Positions 10,866 through 22,396 are shown, numbered from the stretch's first letter. The stretch is DNA of 64,000 bases from Meghimatium bilineatum (GCA_034231615.1 CM067311.1:11604660-11668659), one strand, 5' to 3'. Notes: generated by a model from the sequence alone, not told the origin. Program-made: numbers and translations.

Positions 10866-11159
10866 AAGTAATACAAGTAATAATATCATAATCATAGTCT
10901 GTTCTCATAGAAACAAGGTTTACCAATCAAATATAAACACCGGCAATGAAAGGAGCGGATCAAAAACCCCAGCTGAAAACTGTTTGCGGAATCACAATAG
11001 AATGAATTAATTCATGCACTATTCTAAAAAAAATTTTGAATCGAGGTGCTCCTTAGAAAGATGTGGTTTATTTGATCGTATTCAAGCATAATCCGTGGGA
11101 ACCTACATGAAAATACGGAGGATAATAAATAAGTGTATAATCTGCAGAAATAAAAGAAG
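10866..11159. other. Unannotated DNA
   Basis: No gene or repeat could be recognised. ORFs here are short and lack any family signature. Confidence 0.4.
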
Positions 11160-11560
11160 CTAACAAGCAGTCCACTGTTGTTTAACATGTTTTACTATAG
11201 TATGTCTAGAACCGTATCAGTCCACTGTTGTTTAACATGTTTTTACTATAGTATGTCTAGAACCGTATCAGTCCACTGTTGTTTGACATGTTTTACTAAT
11301 GTGCACATTTTGACATGTTCTTATTGGGGTGCACATTTTGACATGCTCTTAATGCAAAGCACACTGTGACATTGTTCCAGGATCGGATAAGTTTACTGTT
11401 ATTTGACATGTTTTACTAGGGTGCACACTGTGACATGTTCTTACTGGGTGCACATTGCAACATGTTCTCGCTAGAGTGCACAATGTGACAGATTCTTTCT
11501 AGGTTTCACAATGTTACACGTTCTTGCTAGGGTGCACAATGTGACTTTTTTTCCAGTGCC
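11160..11560. repeat. Degenerate tandem repeat (GACATGTT / GTGCACA motifs)
   Basis: Imperfect units alternate GTCCACTGTTGTTTAACATG with TTTTACTA(T/G)(A/G)GTG and GCACA(T/C)TGTGACATG. The first three copies carry GTCTAGAACCGTATCAGT. A related single unit (GTCTAGGACCGTATTAGT) occurs at 10631 inside the antisense LINE segment, hinting at where the array came from. Confidence 0.8.
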
Positions 11561-11924
11561 CTATAGAAATCTTCAGTAAAGGGAGGGAAGTTTACCTTTT
11601 AAAAATAATATTAATGTGTCCACAATTGTGTGTAATTCTCTCCCCCTTATTCTACGGTCTTTGGTTTATCTAATGTTTTGTATTAATTTTTGATGTGCTA
11701 ACTGTTACTGATATTTGCTAATACGATTTGAGATGGTGCTCTAGCTTTCGTTTGAGTGTAAGGTTGATCTTTTATGTTGCTCTGTGGATATGTTTGTTCA
11801 TGGTGTTTGATATTGTCTTGTACAACACTTTCTTGGTCATCGATTAGATTTATATTTGTAGCTAATTTTAATATGTTGTGTAGATGATTGGTGTAATGGT
11901 GCATTCTCATATTAACACTCATGT
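11561..11924. other. Unannotated DNA
   Basis: An 87-codon minus-strand ORF (11698-11961) overlaps the adjacent LINE end. It has no recognised domain, and its flanks do not suggest exons. I do not call it a gene. Confidence 0.35.
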
Positions 11925-12170
11925 TCCGAAAACTGAAGATTAGCGAGACAGACCTGTGCAACTGTGGACTGAGTCCAGAGACAACAGAACATATTCTTCT
12001 TGCCTGTCAACTATACCAAGAAGAGAGGGAGAAAATATGACCTTCTGAAACGGCACTACTTCCAGACTTGAGGGGTTCCATGGATGACCTGAAGTAAATC
12101 ACACAATTCATTGAAGCTATTGGTGCTGTAACCTGATGTCTGACTGAAGAACGATGAAGAAGAAGAAGAT
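11925..12170 (+). mobile_element. 3' end of RNase H-type LINE (LINE3), short 5'-truncated copy
   Basis: Translation gives SETDLCNCGLSPETTEHIL and then ETALLPDLRG, the segment that follows the RNase H domain in LINE polyproteins of the I/Jockey-related group (the CxCG...TEHIL..C cluster). It ends at CTGAAGAACGATGAAGAAGAAGAAG. It is homologous to the end of 18640-19910. One internal stop is visible, so it is a dead fragment. Confidence 0.8.
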
Positions 12171-12324
12171 ATCAACTCTAAATAATGCGTGTTCCTATAC
12201 GCGACTTTGATAGGGAGAAAAAGTGAATAGAGGGTTAAATTTATAGAAAAGGTGATTTATTAGATTCTTTTCAGCGTAGTCACCTTTTCTGAATAAATCG
12301 CTGAAATTGTGAAGGTTTGAGTAA

Positions 12325-12945
12325 TTAATCTACTATTAACGTACTTCCTGATGTTAAATGGTATGTTCTTAAGTTCGCCCTAACATAGTGGTAGGAATTA
12401 ATCTACGTTTCACCTCCTTCCTGGTACTAAATGTCATATTTTAAAGTTAGTCCTAACAAGGTGGGGGGAATTTATCTATTTCTGCTTCCTGGAACCAAAT
12501 GTCATGTTTTTAAGTTCGTCCTACAATGTGGTAGGAATTAATCTACATTTCACCTCCTTCCTGGTACCAAATGTCATGTTTTTAAATTCGTCCTACAATG
12601 TGGTAGGAATTAATCTACATTTCACCTCATTCCTGGTACCAAATGTCATATTTTTAAGTTCGTCCTACAATGTGGTAGGAATTAATCTACATTTCACTTT
12701 CTTCATAGTACTAAATGCTATGTTCTTAAGTTCGTCCCAACAGGGTGGTAGGAATTAATCTAATTTACACCTGATTCCTGATACTAAATTTCGTGTTCTT
12801 ATTTTCGTCCTAATCTACTTTTCACCTTGTTCTTGGTACTAAATTTCATGTTTTTAGATTCGTCCTAACAGTGTCTACTTTTTATCGAATTCCATGTACT
12901 AAATGTTGTGTTCTTAAGTTGGTCTGACAGAGTGGGAGGAATTAA
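12325..12945. repeat. 72-bp minisatellite, about 8 copies
   Basis: The unit contains AATCTACATTTCACCTCCTT, CCTGGTACCAAATGTCATG and TTCGTCCTACAATGTGGTAG. The two central copies are nearly identical and the outer copies diverge progressively, the usual pattern of an ageing array. Confidence 0.93.
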
Positions 12946-12959
12946 TCTACTGTTTGATT

Positions 12960-13075
12960 TGCTACTATGACCATACTTTGCTCGACAGCTAATGGAAATC
13001 AAGGTTATATTGAAATTACTTTTTTAAAGGTTTGATTTCCCATTAGCAAATAAGTTTTAGACCGTAAACGATCAT
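12960..13075. mobile_element. MITE family B, degraded copy
   Basis: The ends carry the family B inverted termini: GCTAATGGAAATCAA on the left and TTGATTTCCCATTAGC on the right. The centre is diverged and lacks most of the ATTGGTCAC core seen in the 44493 copy. Confidence 0.6.
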
Positions 13076-13124
13076 GCCATAACTATGACAGTTCTCCAAT
13101 ATAAAGACCTGTATAAACATGACT

Positions 13125-13262
13125 CGGAAGGCCGATTTCTATTATTTCCGTGATTTTCGTTGGTCGGCCTAAGCTATTTTTAGCATGCGACTTGAAGTAA
13201 ATAAATAATGGCGAATGAAAACACGACAATAATCAGAACAGTAACGAATGAAGTCCTACACA
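13125..13262. mobile_element. MITE family A, copy 2
   Basis: It carries CCGTGATTTTCGTTGGTC on the left, GCTATTTTTAGCATGCG in the spacer and AAAACACGACAATAAT with AACGAATGAAG on the right. This matches copy 1 at 5051. It abuts and appears to interrupt an antisense LINE6 fragment. Confidence 0.65.
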
Positions 13263-13450
13263 TTGTCGTTTTCGGCCGATGTTCTCGTTTTAACTGTGGT
13301 GGAAACTCTTGTATAAATACAAGAGATTGGTGGTGTATTCTATTGAAGTCTGAACGTAGGACATGCCCGATGTAGGACCAAAGGTGTTTTCTAATAAAAT
13401 CTGTGATGAAGTTTTGATGTTTTTCTCTGATTTTATTATATTTATAATTG
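13255..13450 (-). mobile_element. Antisense LINE6 C-terminal fragment
   Basis: The minus strand encodes FIRKHLWSYIGHVLRSDFNR and REHRPKTTMCRT, corresponding to RKR.W.YIGHVLR and GRPKTTWRRT in the copies at 2881 and 60905. A MITE cuts it at its 3' side and a tRNA-derived SINE lies at its 5' side, so three elements are stacked within 600 bp. Confidence 0.75.
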
Positions 13451-13465
13451 TTTACTCCCGCAGTA

Positions 13466-13717
13466 GCCGCGTTAGCGCACTGGCTTCGCATATGAGTGGT
13501 CCTAGGTTCATTCCCCAATTGAGGCGGAAATGTTTTTCAGATCGCAACGGCTCCCAGGTTGACCCAGCCTTAAATGGGTACAGGATTAATCCGGGAAGTA
13601 AAGACTGCGAGGGAGAGGAGATGGCTACCGCCCTCACTTGCAGAGCCTCTGAAATGTGAGATCGCTAACATCTCACACCCCTACGGCATAAATAAATGCT
13701 ATGGGTTACTTTACTTT
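13466..13717 (+). mobile_element. SINE C, copy 1, with 15-bp target-site duplication
   Basis: A tRNA-derived SINE. Its head has GTTAGCGCACTGGCTTCG (A-box side) and GGTCCTAGGTTCATTCCC (B-box-like). The body contains AAATGGGTACAGGATTAATC and the tail is TTACTTTACTTTT. The direct repeat TTTACTCCCGCAGTA occurs at 13451-13465 and 13718-13732, a clean TSD. Open frames across it are not proteins. Confidence 0.9.
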
Positions 13718-13852
13718 TTTACTCCCGCAGTAACTAGCGCACATTTATTCGATAAATCAAAAGAAATTGTCAGCATCCAGCAGCATTTTGGTAAATGAAA
13801 AAGACATTAATATAGTAGACCTCAATCTGATAATGTCAATGAAACTGTTTAA

Positions 13853-14042
13853 AAGGTACAGGTAATTGACTTCAGTGTACTCGGGTTTCCCATTAGTGCG
13901 CTGTCCTTTACCATAAGAGTATTCCGCCAGCGGTGTGTGTAATTTATAGATGTAACGCTGTAGCTTCAATTAATAATTTCCAGAGTTCCCGAAAATAAAT
14001 GCAGATGTAAACAGGGCTAATGTCTTAACTACTACGCCATGA
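13853..14042 (-). mobile_element. SINE D, copy 2 (old)
   Basis: Shares ATTGACTTCAGTGTACTCGG, ACGCTGTAGCTTCAA and a terminal TCTTAACTACTACGCC block with the 44230 copy. It is diverged in the middle. The last block, on the minus strand, is the tRNA-like A-box region (GTAGTTAAGAC). Confidence 0.6.
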
Positions 14043-14089
14043 AGATTCTCAATATGTAAAGTAAAATATGATATGCTGTACAAAAACTT

Positions 14090-15305
14090 TTTCTAGAACG
14101 TGATGCAAAGATAAACATTACAGAGACAAGTTTTTCCTAAACGTGATGTAGAGATAAACATTACAGGAACAATTGTTTCCTGGAACATGATGTAGAGATA
14201 AACATTATAGGAACAATTTTTTTCATAGAACATGATGTGGAGATAAACATTATAGAAACAATCTTTTTTCATAGAACGTGATGTAGAGATAAGCATTACA
14301 TGAACAACTTTTCCTGGACATGATGTGGAGATAAACATTATAGAAACACATTTTCCTAGAACGCGATGTAGAGATAAACATTATAGAAGCAATTTTTCTC
14401 ACAGCCTGATGTGGAGATAAACATTATATAAACACATTTTCCTAGAACGCGATGTAGAGATAAACATTATAGAAGCAATTTTTCTCACAGCCTGATGTGG
14501 AGATAAACATTATATAAACACATTTTCCTAGAACGCGATGTAGAGATAAACATTATAGAAGCAATTTTTCTCACAGCCTGATGTGGAGATAAACATTATA
14601 TAAACACATTTTCCTAGAACGCGATGTAGAGATAAACATTATAGAAGCAATTTTTCTCACAGCCTGATGTGGAGATAAACATTATATAAACACATTTTCC
14701 TAGAACGCGATGTAGAGATAAACATTATAGAAGCAATTTTTCTCACAGCCTGATGTGGAGATAAACATTATATAAACACATTTTCCTAGAACGCGATGTA
14801 GAGATAAACATTATAGAAGCAATTTTTCTCACAGCCTGATGTGGAGATAAACATTATATAAACACATTTTCCTAGAACGCGATGTAGAGATAAACATTAT
14901 AGAAGCAATTTTTCTCACAGCCTGATGTGGAGATAAACATTATAGAAACACATTTTCCTAGAACGCGATGTAGAGATAAACATTATAGAAGCAATTTTTC
15001 TCACAGCCTGATGTGGAGATAAACATTATAGAAACACATTTTCCTAGAACGCGATGTAGAGATAAACATTATAGAAGCAATTTTTCTCACAGCCTGATGT
15101 GGAGATAAACATTATAGAAACACATTTTCCTAGAACGCGATGTAGAGATAAACATTATAGAAGCAATTTTTCTCACAGCCTGATGTGGAGATAAACATTA
15201 TATAAACACATTTTCCTAGAACGCGATGTAGAGATAAACATTATAGAAGCAATTTTTCTCACAGCCTGATGTGGAGATAAACATTACTGGACCAACTTTT
15301 TCTAT
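14090..15305. repeat. 86-bp higher-order repeat built from two 43-bp monomers
   Basis: From 14359 to about 15304 there are 11 copies of an 86-bp unit. GAACGCGATG starts at 14359, 14445 and so on to 15219, an exact 86-bp step. Each unit contains two related halves, GATGTAGAGATAAACATTAT and GATGTGGAGATAAACATTAT, with different links (AGAAGCAATTTTTCTCACAG and ATAAACACATTTTCCTA). The 14090-14358 part holds older, irregular monomers. A few copies read ATAGAAACA instead of ATATAAACA. Confidence 0.95.
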
Positions 15306-15884
15306 AACGGGTCGTAGAGAAAAACATTACAGACTAATTTTTATGATTATTTCATCGAACCGCTTCCAGTCTCATGTGTCATTGATTATCTTGACAATTG
15401 TCCAATCAGTGCCGTTGTTTCTTATTCTTAGCTGTCCCATCGAGCAAACTGGAAGCATTTCAGATGATTTATTTGGCTATGATCACCCATGCAAAAAAAA
15501 GGGAATTTAATTTTTCGCCTGTCGGATCACATTTTTGCGACAATTCCACCTATTATTGATTTTCTGCCACGATCATTGAGAAGTGCGTTGAACATTAAAA
15601 CGCCCTTTTCAAGATGCTGTATCGTGCAGTTTCCTCATTATCTCGTCAGATCTTCGCTATTCTCTCTATATCTTCTACACACTACTTCGCGAAATAGATG
15701 TCGCATCTAATCGTCTTGTTCTCTGAACTTTCAAAGCTTTCATTTTCAGCGGTAATGGTCAAGAATTTTTGAAATGCGTAAAACATCGATCGTGAAATAT
15801 TTTGTAAAAATTGATTTATTTGAATAAAGAAATGAAAGAATAAATCACTTTGTGAAAACCAGTTTTCTGTTATGTTTAACGGGG
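15306..15884. other. Unannotated DNA
   Basis: Overlapping ORFs of 73-79 codons on the plus strand have no recognised domain. No repeat was recognised. Confidence 0.4.
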
Positions 15885-16040
15885 TCTCCCGTCCTGTCAC
15901 ATAGACATGCACAAGAACTATCTTCAGAAATACATAATCCCATGCACACACACACCAATTGTTGTCTCCCGTCCTGTCACATAGACATGCACAAGAACTA
16001 TCTTCAGAAATACATAATCCCATGCACACACCAATTGTTA
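15885..16040. repeat. Direct duplication, about 80 bp x 2
   Basis: GTCTCCCGTCCTGTCACATA through CCCATGCACACACA occurs twice in a row, almost without differences; the copies differ in the length of the CACA run. It looks like a recent tandem duplication. Confidence 0.9.
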
Positions 16041-16162
16041 GTGCAGAATGTAAAGTATAAGAATGACTTACGGAAACTGATTTCTGTATCTGAGTTCGAT
16101 CTAGTACAGTCACGTACAGAGACCAATTAGTTAGTCTCGCCACCACAACAGACGGTCATCCA

Positions 16163-16435
16163 TTGGACCGAGGAGACATACTCACTGCTCTTCGTGAGTC
16201 CTCTCGATCAGAGGATTTTGAAATGAATAAGCATCAGTCAATATCGAGAATGCGAGAATTGGGAGTGAGGATGGGCGTGGTCCGTAGAGAACCACTGATA
16301 AATATTTCAAAAAGAGCAGTGAACCAACATAGAACCGGAACCATCGGCAGTTATACTCTGAGAGATTTACTGAAGCGGAGATCTAAGCACCTATGGACGT
16401 GTCCGGTGTGCGAAGAGGATAATCAACAGACCTAA
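16163..16435 (+). CDS. Hypothetical ORF, 90 codons, no family recognised
   Basis: The frame runs from ATG at 16163 to a stop at 16433. It is rich in R, S and E (MDRGDILTALRESSRSEDFE at the start) and ends with LWTCPVCEED, a single C-X2-C pair. It has no signal peptide or membrane segment. Composition is less repetitive than the surrounding ORFs, so a host exon or a transposable-element fragment are both possible. No splice sites could be assigned and there is no support for translation. Confidence 0.2.
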   Translation: MDRGDILTALRESSRSEDFEMNKHQSISRMRELGVRMGVVRREPLINISKRAVNQHRTGTIGSYTLRDLLKRRSKHLWTCPVCEEDNQQT

Positions 16436-16719
16436 TACCTAATACAGTCACGCATGTGTCTCTTTGTGATTGGAGACTCTACATCCATATAGTATACAAG
16501 GAAGCTGCGATACTTCCGCCATTTGATTACAGATATTCGCTTTTAAGTAGAAACGATTTCATTATAAAATACATCATTGTCAAATGTCCTTTCTCTGTTT
16601 AACCGTTCTAGAATTGACATCCTTAATTGTTTTCTTTCCTTCTCAATCACGGCATACACTTTATTCTTTTACATGGCATCGACCATGATGTCATTTACTA
16701 AGTGTCTGAGAAAAGATGC
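16436..16719. other. Unannotated DNA
   Basis: No element was recognised. The 118-codon frame at 16577-16933 begins here but becomes recognisable LINE sequence only from about 16720. Confidence 0.4.
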
Positions 16720-16915
16720 AATGGTTACCAAACTAAATAAAATAAGAAATGAAGAAATTAGGAAAAGAGTTGGTATAATATCATGTATCGAACATATTGA
16801 GAGACAGCAAGTAAAATGGTTCGGTCATCTTATGAGAATGAAGCCAAACCGAATACCAATAAGAGCATATAATACAAGAATATCCAGGCGTAAAGCCAAA
16901 GGTAGAGTGTTTCAA
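16720..16915 (+). mobile_element. LINE C-terminal fragment (local family LINE4)
   Basis: One open frame gives KIRNEEIRKRVG, then IEHIERQQVKWFGHLMRMKP and RAYNTRISRRKAKGR. The IE.IERQQ.KWFGHL.RM motif is well known downstream of RT in several invertebrate LINEs. A diverged relative lies at 54440-54925. It ends where a 33-bp repeat begins. Confidence 0.8.
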
Positions 16916-17055
16916 CCGGTGTGGCATCACTAACGGCTACTCCTTCAAGTGGTGTGGCATCACTAACGACTACTCCTTCAAGTGGTGTGGCAACACTGAT
17001 GACTACTCCTTCAAGTGGTGTGGCAACACTGATGACTACTCCTTCAAGTAGAGGC
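16916..17055. repeat. 33-bp tandem repeat x 4
   Basis: The unit is GGTGTGGCATCACTAACG(A/G)C then TACTCCTTCAAGT. The first copy joins directly to the LINE4 fragment. The open frame (ATPSSGV repeats) follows from the 33-bp period. Confidence 0.9.
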
Positions 17056-17669
17056 CCTGCACAACGTGAAAGTGTATCACTGATTATTCTCCCGGCAGAG
17101 TACCCAACTGAATCTGAATGTGTGTGTGGTTCAAATGCACATATACCGCATGTAATTTATAAATTTATTTCAGTTATTGAGGTTACTTCCTTATATCCTT
17201 CTGTGAATTGTGAATAAAAGGAGAAATCATAAATTTGTTTATTTCCAAATCGATGCAAAATTCCATTGTCTGAGTGTAAAATTGCGTAGTTACTTCGATC
17301 GCGTTTCTTTGCGCAATTTCCTCAAAGTTGGTTAGCAATGTATTATATAATCAATATGCTAGGACAATCAAAGCTATCCTTTGTAATTTGTGTTGATTTA
17401 ACTGCTCTTTGTACTTTCATTACAAACAAGGTAAAGATACAGGTAGGTTCCATTACAGTAACTTGCAGTTGGAGACGAAGAAAACTCTTTCTTTATTAAG
17501 TCGCAGAAAATATTTAGTATGGTGGTCAGTTCCCTTCCTCTCTGTCTTTACCTACCACAAATCACGCGTCAAATACTCTTTTACAGCTGAATCGAATAGA
17601 GTAGTGGTCGTATCAAGAGAGAAATCACGATCCCTTTTGAAGAAAAAAAATCCAGACGTGGTGTTGAAC
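17056..17669. other. Unannotated DNA
   Basis: No gene was recognised. A 102-codon ORF at 17409-17717 ends inside the 56-bp repeat and has no family signature. Around 17645-17690 the minus strand resembles a tRNA-like SINE head (see the next repeat). Confidence 0.35.
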
Positions 17670-17960
17670 CTGGCACGTTGTAACCCGGTGATAGCAATCA
17701 AGCTTATTATCAACTAGACTAGAACCTCACACGCTGTAACCCGGTGATAGCAATCAAGCTTATTAGCATCTAGACTAAAAGGTGGCACGATGTAACTCAG
17801 TGATGGCAAGCAAGCTCACTATCAACTAGACTAAAAGGTGGCACGCTGTAACCCAGTGATGGCAAGCAAGCTCACTATCAACTAGACTAAAAGGTGGCAC
17901 GCTGCAACCCAGTGATAGCAAGAAAGCTCACTATCATCTAGATTAGAAGATAATACGCTA
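17670..17960. repeat. 56-bp tandem repeat, about 5 copies
   Basis: The unit contains GGCACGCTGTAACCCAGTGA and GCAAGCAAGCTCACTATCAA, then CTAGACTAAAAGGT. TGGCACG recurs at 17783 and 17839, a step of 56. On the minus strand the first unit reads like a tRNA A-box region followed by CAGGTTCAACACCA, a B-box-like sequence, just outside the array. Confidence 0.85.
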
Positions 17961-18392
17961 CAAACCGGTGATAGCAAACAAACTCCACTAACTAGGCAAA
18001 TTAACTAGGCTACCTGACTCCTCTACAACAAGAGGAAACAGAATAGTGATAGACAGATAATAATGACTCATCTTGAATTACCCAATGGTAAGTCTTAATA
18101 TTGAACACATTTTTTGTTGTTCTTGGAGCGGGATATTATTTAGCAGGGAGGAGAACCGTATATATGTTATCGGAAGGAGGTAAACAAAATTGTTTCCATT
18201 TCCCGTTATTGTGAACTATTTATGATAATTTCTTTGAGAAAACCGATAAGGGATTTGAATACTTTAAATAACCCCCCCCCCCCCCCAACACACACTCCAG
18301 GAGGTTGAATAACCCTTTCAAGTCGACAGTAGACACGAGCTAGTTTGATACATGTAAATGTTGTCCTTTATTACCAGTTAGTAATTTCTGTA
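17961..18392. other. Unannotated DNA with a C-run
   Basis: No gene was recognised. A run of about 17 C residues lies near 18271-18287. Confidence 0.4.
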
Positions 18393-18620
18393 GACTCTCC
18401 AGTTGAAAGTGCTTAGCCTGGATGTTTGAGCTATGATAGACTCTCCAGTTGAAAGTGTCTAGCCTTGAAGTTTCAGCTATGATAGCCTGTCCAGTTGAAA
18501 GTGCTTAGCCTTGAAGTTTGAGCTATGATAGACTCTCCTGTTGAAAGTGCTTAGCCTTGAAGTTTGAGCTATGATAGACTCTCCTATTGAAAGTGCTTGG
18601 CCTGGATGGTTGAGCTATAA
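18393..18620. repeat. 46-bp tandem repeat x 5
   Basis: The unit contains GACTCTCCAGTTGAAAGTGC, TTAGCCTTGAAGTTTGAGC and TATGATA. It abuts the start of the LINE3 copy. Confidence 0.9.
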
Positions 18621-18639
18621 AGACAATACCAATCTTAGA

Positions 18640-19739
18640 AATGGAAACAAGCACAGGTTTGTCATCAGTTGAAAGAAGACACGAAAAAATCATCCAACAC
18701 TATGCAATCTCCATATTTCAAATGTTTGTAGAGTCATCAAATGAACCAAAGAGTAAGCAGACCTACAAAAGAGCGACTCAGAAGACGTATCTTCCTACAC
18801 TCCGCTAAACAGAATCAGAAATCACTCACAGATACAGATCTACAAACCTAAAACCACTAAACACCATTAAAGCATATCCAACCCGGAACAGGAAAAACTT
18901 TCCAAGAATTATGGACAATATAACAAGAATTATTTCGAAAACTGTAACTTCAATACAAGCGCTGAAGGGAGGCAACTAAGAACCACATACAGAAAGGGTA
19001 TTTAAAGGATATATGTTATGAGATGTTATATTCTTCCAGTGCCACAGGCTGCGCATAGAGCAGAAACCATAAATTTCCATTTCTAAAGGGTATATGGACA
19101 CACGTATATATAGACGGATCAACAAAAGATGCAGTATTTGAAGGAGGAGCAGGAATAAATATAGTAACGCCAGAGGAAAACGAAATAGACAAATCCATAT
19201 CTACAGGAAAAAATTCCACACATTTCAAAACAGAAATGGAAGCCATAATAGAGGCAGCCAATATGCTCATTAATTGCTTAACGAATCACAAAAGACATTT
19301 GATCTTTCTAACAGATGCAAAGTCAGTATTGCAGGCATTGAAAAATCCAAAGAACATGAGCATGAATGAACATATGGCCTGCTTACTACACCTCAGCAGT
19401 ACTACCAAAGAAACAGTACTGGAGACTGGTATACTTGAAAGGGAAAAAGTTGATCTTCTGGCAAGGAAAAGGGAGTCACTAGAACTATGATAAGACTATG
19501 ATAAAAGCAGAATATAAGGACAAGTGAAAGCAGAAGCAACCAACTGCAGAACCTAATAACACCTTATATATAATGTCATGCAAGGAACAAAGCATTGTCT
19601 TCAGACTGTCAACTGGCCACAACAGACTAAGAAGTCTTATGTTAAAAAAGCTGAAAATTGGCGAGACAGACTTGTGCAACTGTGGACTGATCAAGAGACT
19701 ACAGAACACATTTTTTATGCATGTCAACGTTACCAGGAA

Positions 19740-19771
<32 letters not shown>

Positions 19772-19910
19772 GATGGCCTGCTGAGACGGCACTCCTTCCA
19801 GACCAAAGAGGTTTCATAGATGACCTGAAGCGAATTACACAGTTCAATGAAACTATTAGCACTGTAATCTGATAACTAACTGAAGAACGATGAAGAAGAA
19901 GAAGCATAAG
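18640..19910 (+). mobile_element. LINE with RNase H domain (LINE3), 5'-truncated and decayed
   Basis: Around 18740-18800 KPTKERLRRR-like sequence matches the linker after RT. From 19100 to 19480 one frame encodes an RNase H domain with its catalytic acids: YIDGSTKDAVFEGGAGI (D), FKTEMEAIIEAANML (E) and LIFLTDAKSVLQALKNP (D). Further on come FRLSTGHNRLRSLML, IGETDLCNCG and ETTEHIFYACQRYQE, then ETALLPDQRG. A GA microsatellite (19739-19770) disrupts the frame. The end is CTGAAGAACGATGAAGAAGAAGAAG. This order fits LINEs of the I/Jockey-related assemblage with RNase H after RT; the clade is not settled. Confidence 0.88.
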
Positions 19911-20619
19911 CAGATATTTGAGTTGGGAGAGAATTAGTCATCGAAGTAATCGTCGAATGGTTCTGTCACTGAAAGGTACTGAAAGGTACTGAGTATCCAG
20001 GTGCACACCGTGAGTACAAAGCAATCAATTTCAACTTGCTACTGCGAATATGTGTTCTGATTATACCATGACTTGATCTTTTCTTGATTTTCTCTTTACC
20101 TGCTCTTAATTTTAGAGAGCAAAAATCAGGTACTACGAAATACATGTAAATACTTTCACTAAGATGGCACTTGTGTCAACACTCTCACCTGGTTCATCAG
20201 GGGGTACTGGCAGAGATAAATACTGAACAAAGGTGTCAAATACCCATTCTCTTGAATCTACTAAGTAAACATATTGACAATTGAGTACAGTGTCATGTCG
20301 GAGATCTCCAAAAGGAAGTTTGCCAGCATAAAAAATGTAAATAGAAGAATTTATATGTACATACATGGCCTATGCTGATGACAAAGAAACGTATCATGGT
20401 TAAAAGATATGACAGATTAAATAATGCATCTAAGAATAAAGAAGAAATAATCCTCTATAATACACACTCCGTCACAAGGTGATACAGATTAAACATTTCT
20501 TCATTTACAAGACACAAATAATCGATCAAAAATTCGTGAAAACTCAGGTAGGTAATGCTTACATTGAGTTGGGAGAGTTCATGAATGGTAGACCGAGACA
20601 GTCGGCGGTAAGGACCTCT
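19911..20619. other. Unannotated DNA
   Basis: No gene or known repeat is supported. A tiny GAAAGGTACT duplication occurs near 19973. Confidence 0.4.
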
Positions 20620-20770
20620 GTACAGAAAGTAAAGACGACGTCATTTGTTAGGTTTTTTTAATTATTATCGTGAATTTCGTTGGTCACTATTTATATACGT
20701 AGATTGACATGCCAAAAATAGTCAAGGTCGATGAACGAAATTCACGGAAATAATCGACAAAACAAATGAA
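20620..20770. mobile_element. MITE family A, copy 3
   Basis: Starts CAGAAAGTAAAGACG and carries TTATTATCGTGAATTTCGTT, TTGGTCACTATTTATATACG, then the inverted AACGAAATTCACGGAAATAA. The palindrome is obvious. The 17-bp array starts at its right edge. Confidence 0.75.
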
Positions 20771-22396
20771 TTAACAACACAAATGTATGAACAGAACTAA
20801 TGTATGAACAGAACTAATGTATGAACAGAACTAATGTATGAACATAACTAATGTATGAACAGAACTAATGTATGAACAGAACTAATGTATGAACATAACT
20901 AATGTATGAGCACAACAAATGAATGAACAGAACTAATGTATGAACATAACTAATGTATAAACAGAACTAATGTATGAACAGAACTAATGTATGAACAGAA
21001 CTAATGTATGAAAAGAACTAATGTATGAACAAAACTAATGTATGAACAGAACTAATGTATGAACAAAACTAATGTATGAACAGAACTAATGTATGAACAA
21101 AGCTAATGTATGAAAAGAACTAATGTATGAACAAAACTAATGTATGACCAGAACTAATGTATGAACACAACTAATGTATGAACAAAACTAATGTATGAAC
21201 AAAACTAATGTATGAACAGAACTAATGTATGAACAGAACTAATGTATGAACAAAACAAATGAATGAACAGAACTGATGTATGAAAAAAACTAATGTATGA
21301 GCACAACAAATTAATGAACAAAACTAATGTATGAGCAGAACTAATGTATGAACAAAACTAATGTATGAGCACAACAAATGAATTAACATAACTAATATAT
21401 GAGCACAACAAATGAATGAACAAAACTAATGTATGAACAGAACTAATGTATGAAAAAAACTAATGTATGAGCACAACAAATGAATGAACATAACTAATGT
21501 ATGAACAAAACAAATGAATGAACAAAAATAATGTATGAACAGAACTCATGTATGAACAAAACTAATGTATGAACAGAATTAATGTATGAACAGAACTAAT
21601 GTATGAACAGCACTAATGTATGAACAGAACTAATATATGAACAGAACTAATGTATGAAAAGAACTAATGTATGAACAAAACTAATGTATGAAAAGAACTA
21701 ATGTATGAACAAAACTAATGTATGAACATAACTAATGCATGAACAGAACTAATGTATGAACAGAACTAATGTATGAACATAACTAATGTATGAACAGAAC
21801 TAATGTATGAACAGAACTAATGTATGAACAGAACTAATGTATGAACATAACTAATGTATGAACAGAACTAATGTATGAACAGAACTAATGTATGAACAAA
21901 ACAAATTAATGAACAAAACTAATGTATGAACAAAGCAAATGTATGAGCACAACAAATGAATGAACAAAACTAAGGTATGAACAAAACAAATGAATGAACA
22001 AAACTAATGTATGAGCAGAACTAATGTATGAACAGAACTAATGTATGAACAGAACTAATGTATGAACAAAACAAATGTATGAGCACAACAAATTAATGAA
22101 CAAAACTAATGTATGAAAAAACTAATGCATGAGCAGAACTAATGTATGAACAGAACTAATGTATGAACAAAACTAATGTATGAACAAAACTAATGTATGA
22201 GCACAACAAATGAATGAACAAAGTAAATGTATGAACAGAACTAATGTATGAACAAAACTAATGTATGAGCACAACAAATGAATGAACAAAGCAAATGTAT
22301 GAACAGAACTAATGTATGAACAAAACTAATATATGAGCACAACAAATGAATGAACAAAGCAAATGTATGAGCAGAACTAATATATGAACAAAACTA
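20771..22396. repeat. 17-bp minisatellite, about 95 copies
   Basis: The unit is AACTAATGTATGAACAG, with variants ending AACAA, AACAT, AAAAG or AGCAC and a minor form ACAAATGAATGAACAAA. Variant units are mixed along the array, indicating repeated slippage and local exchange. Stop codons in every frame exclude coding. Confidence 0.96.
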
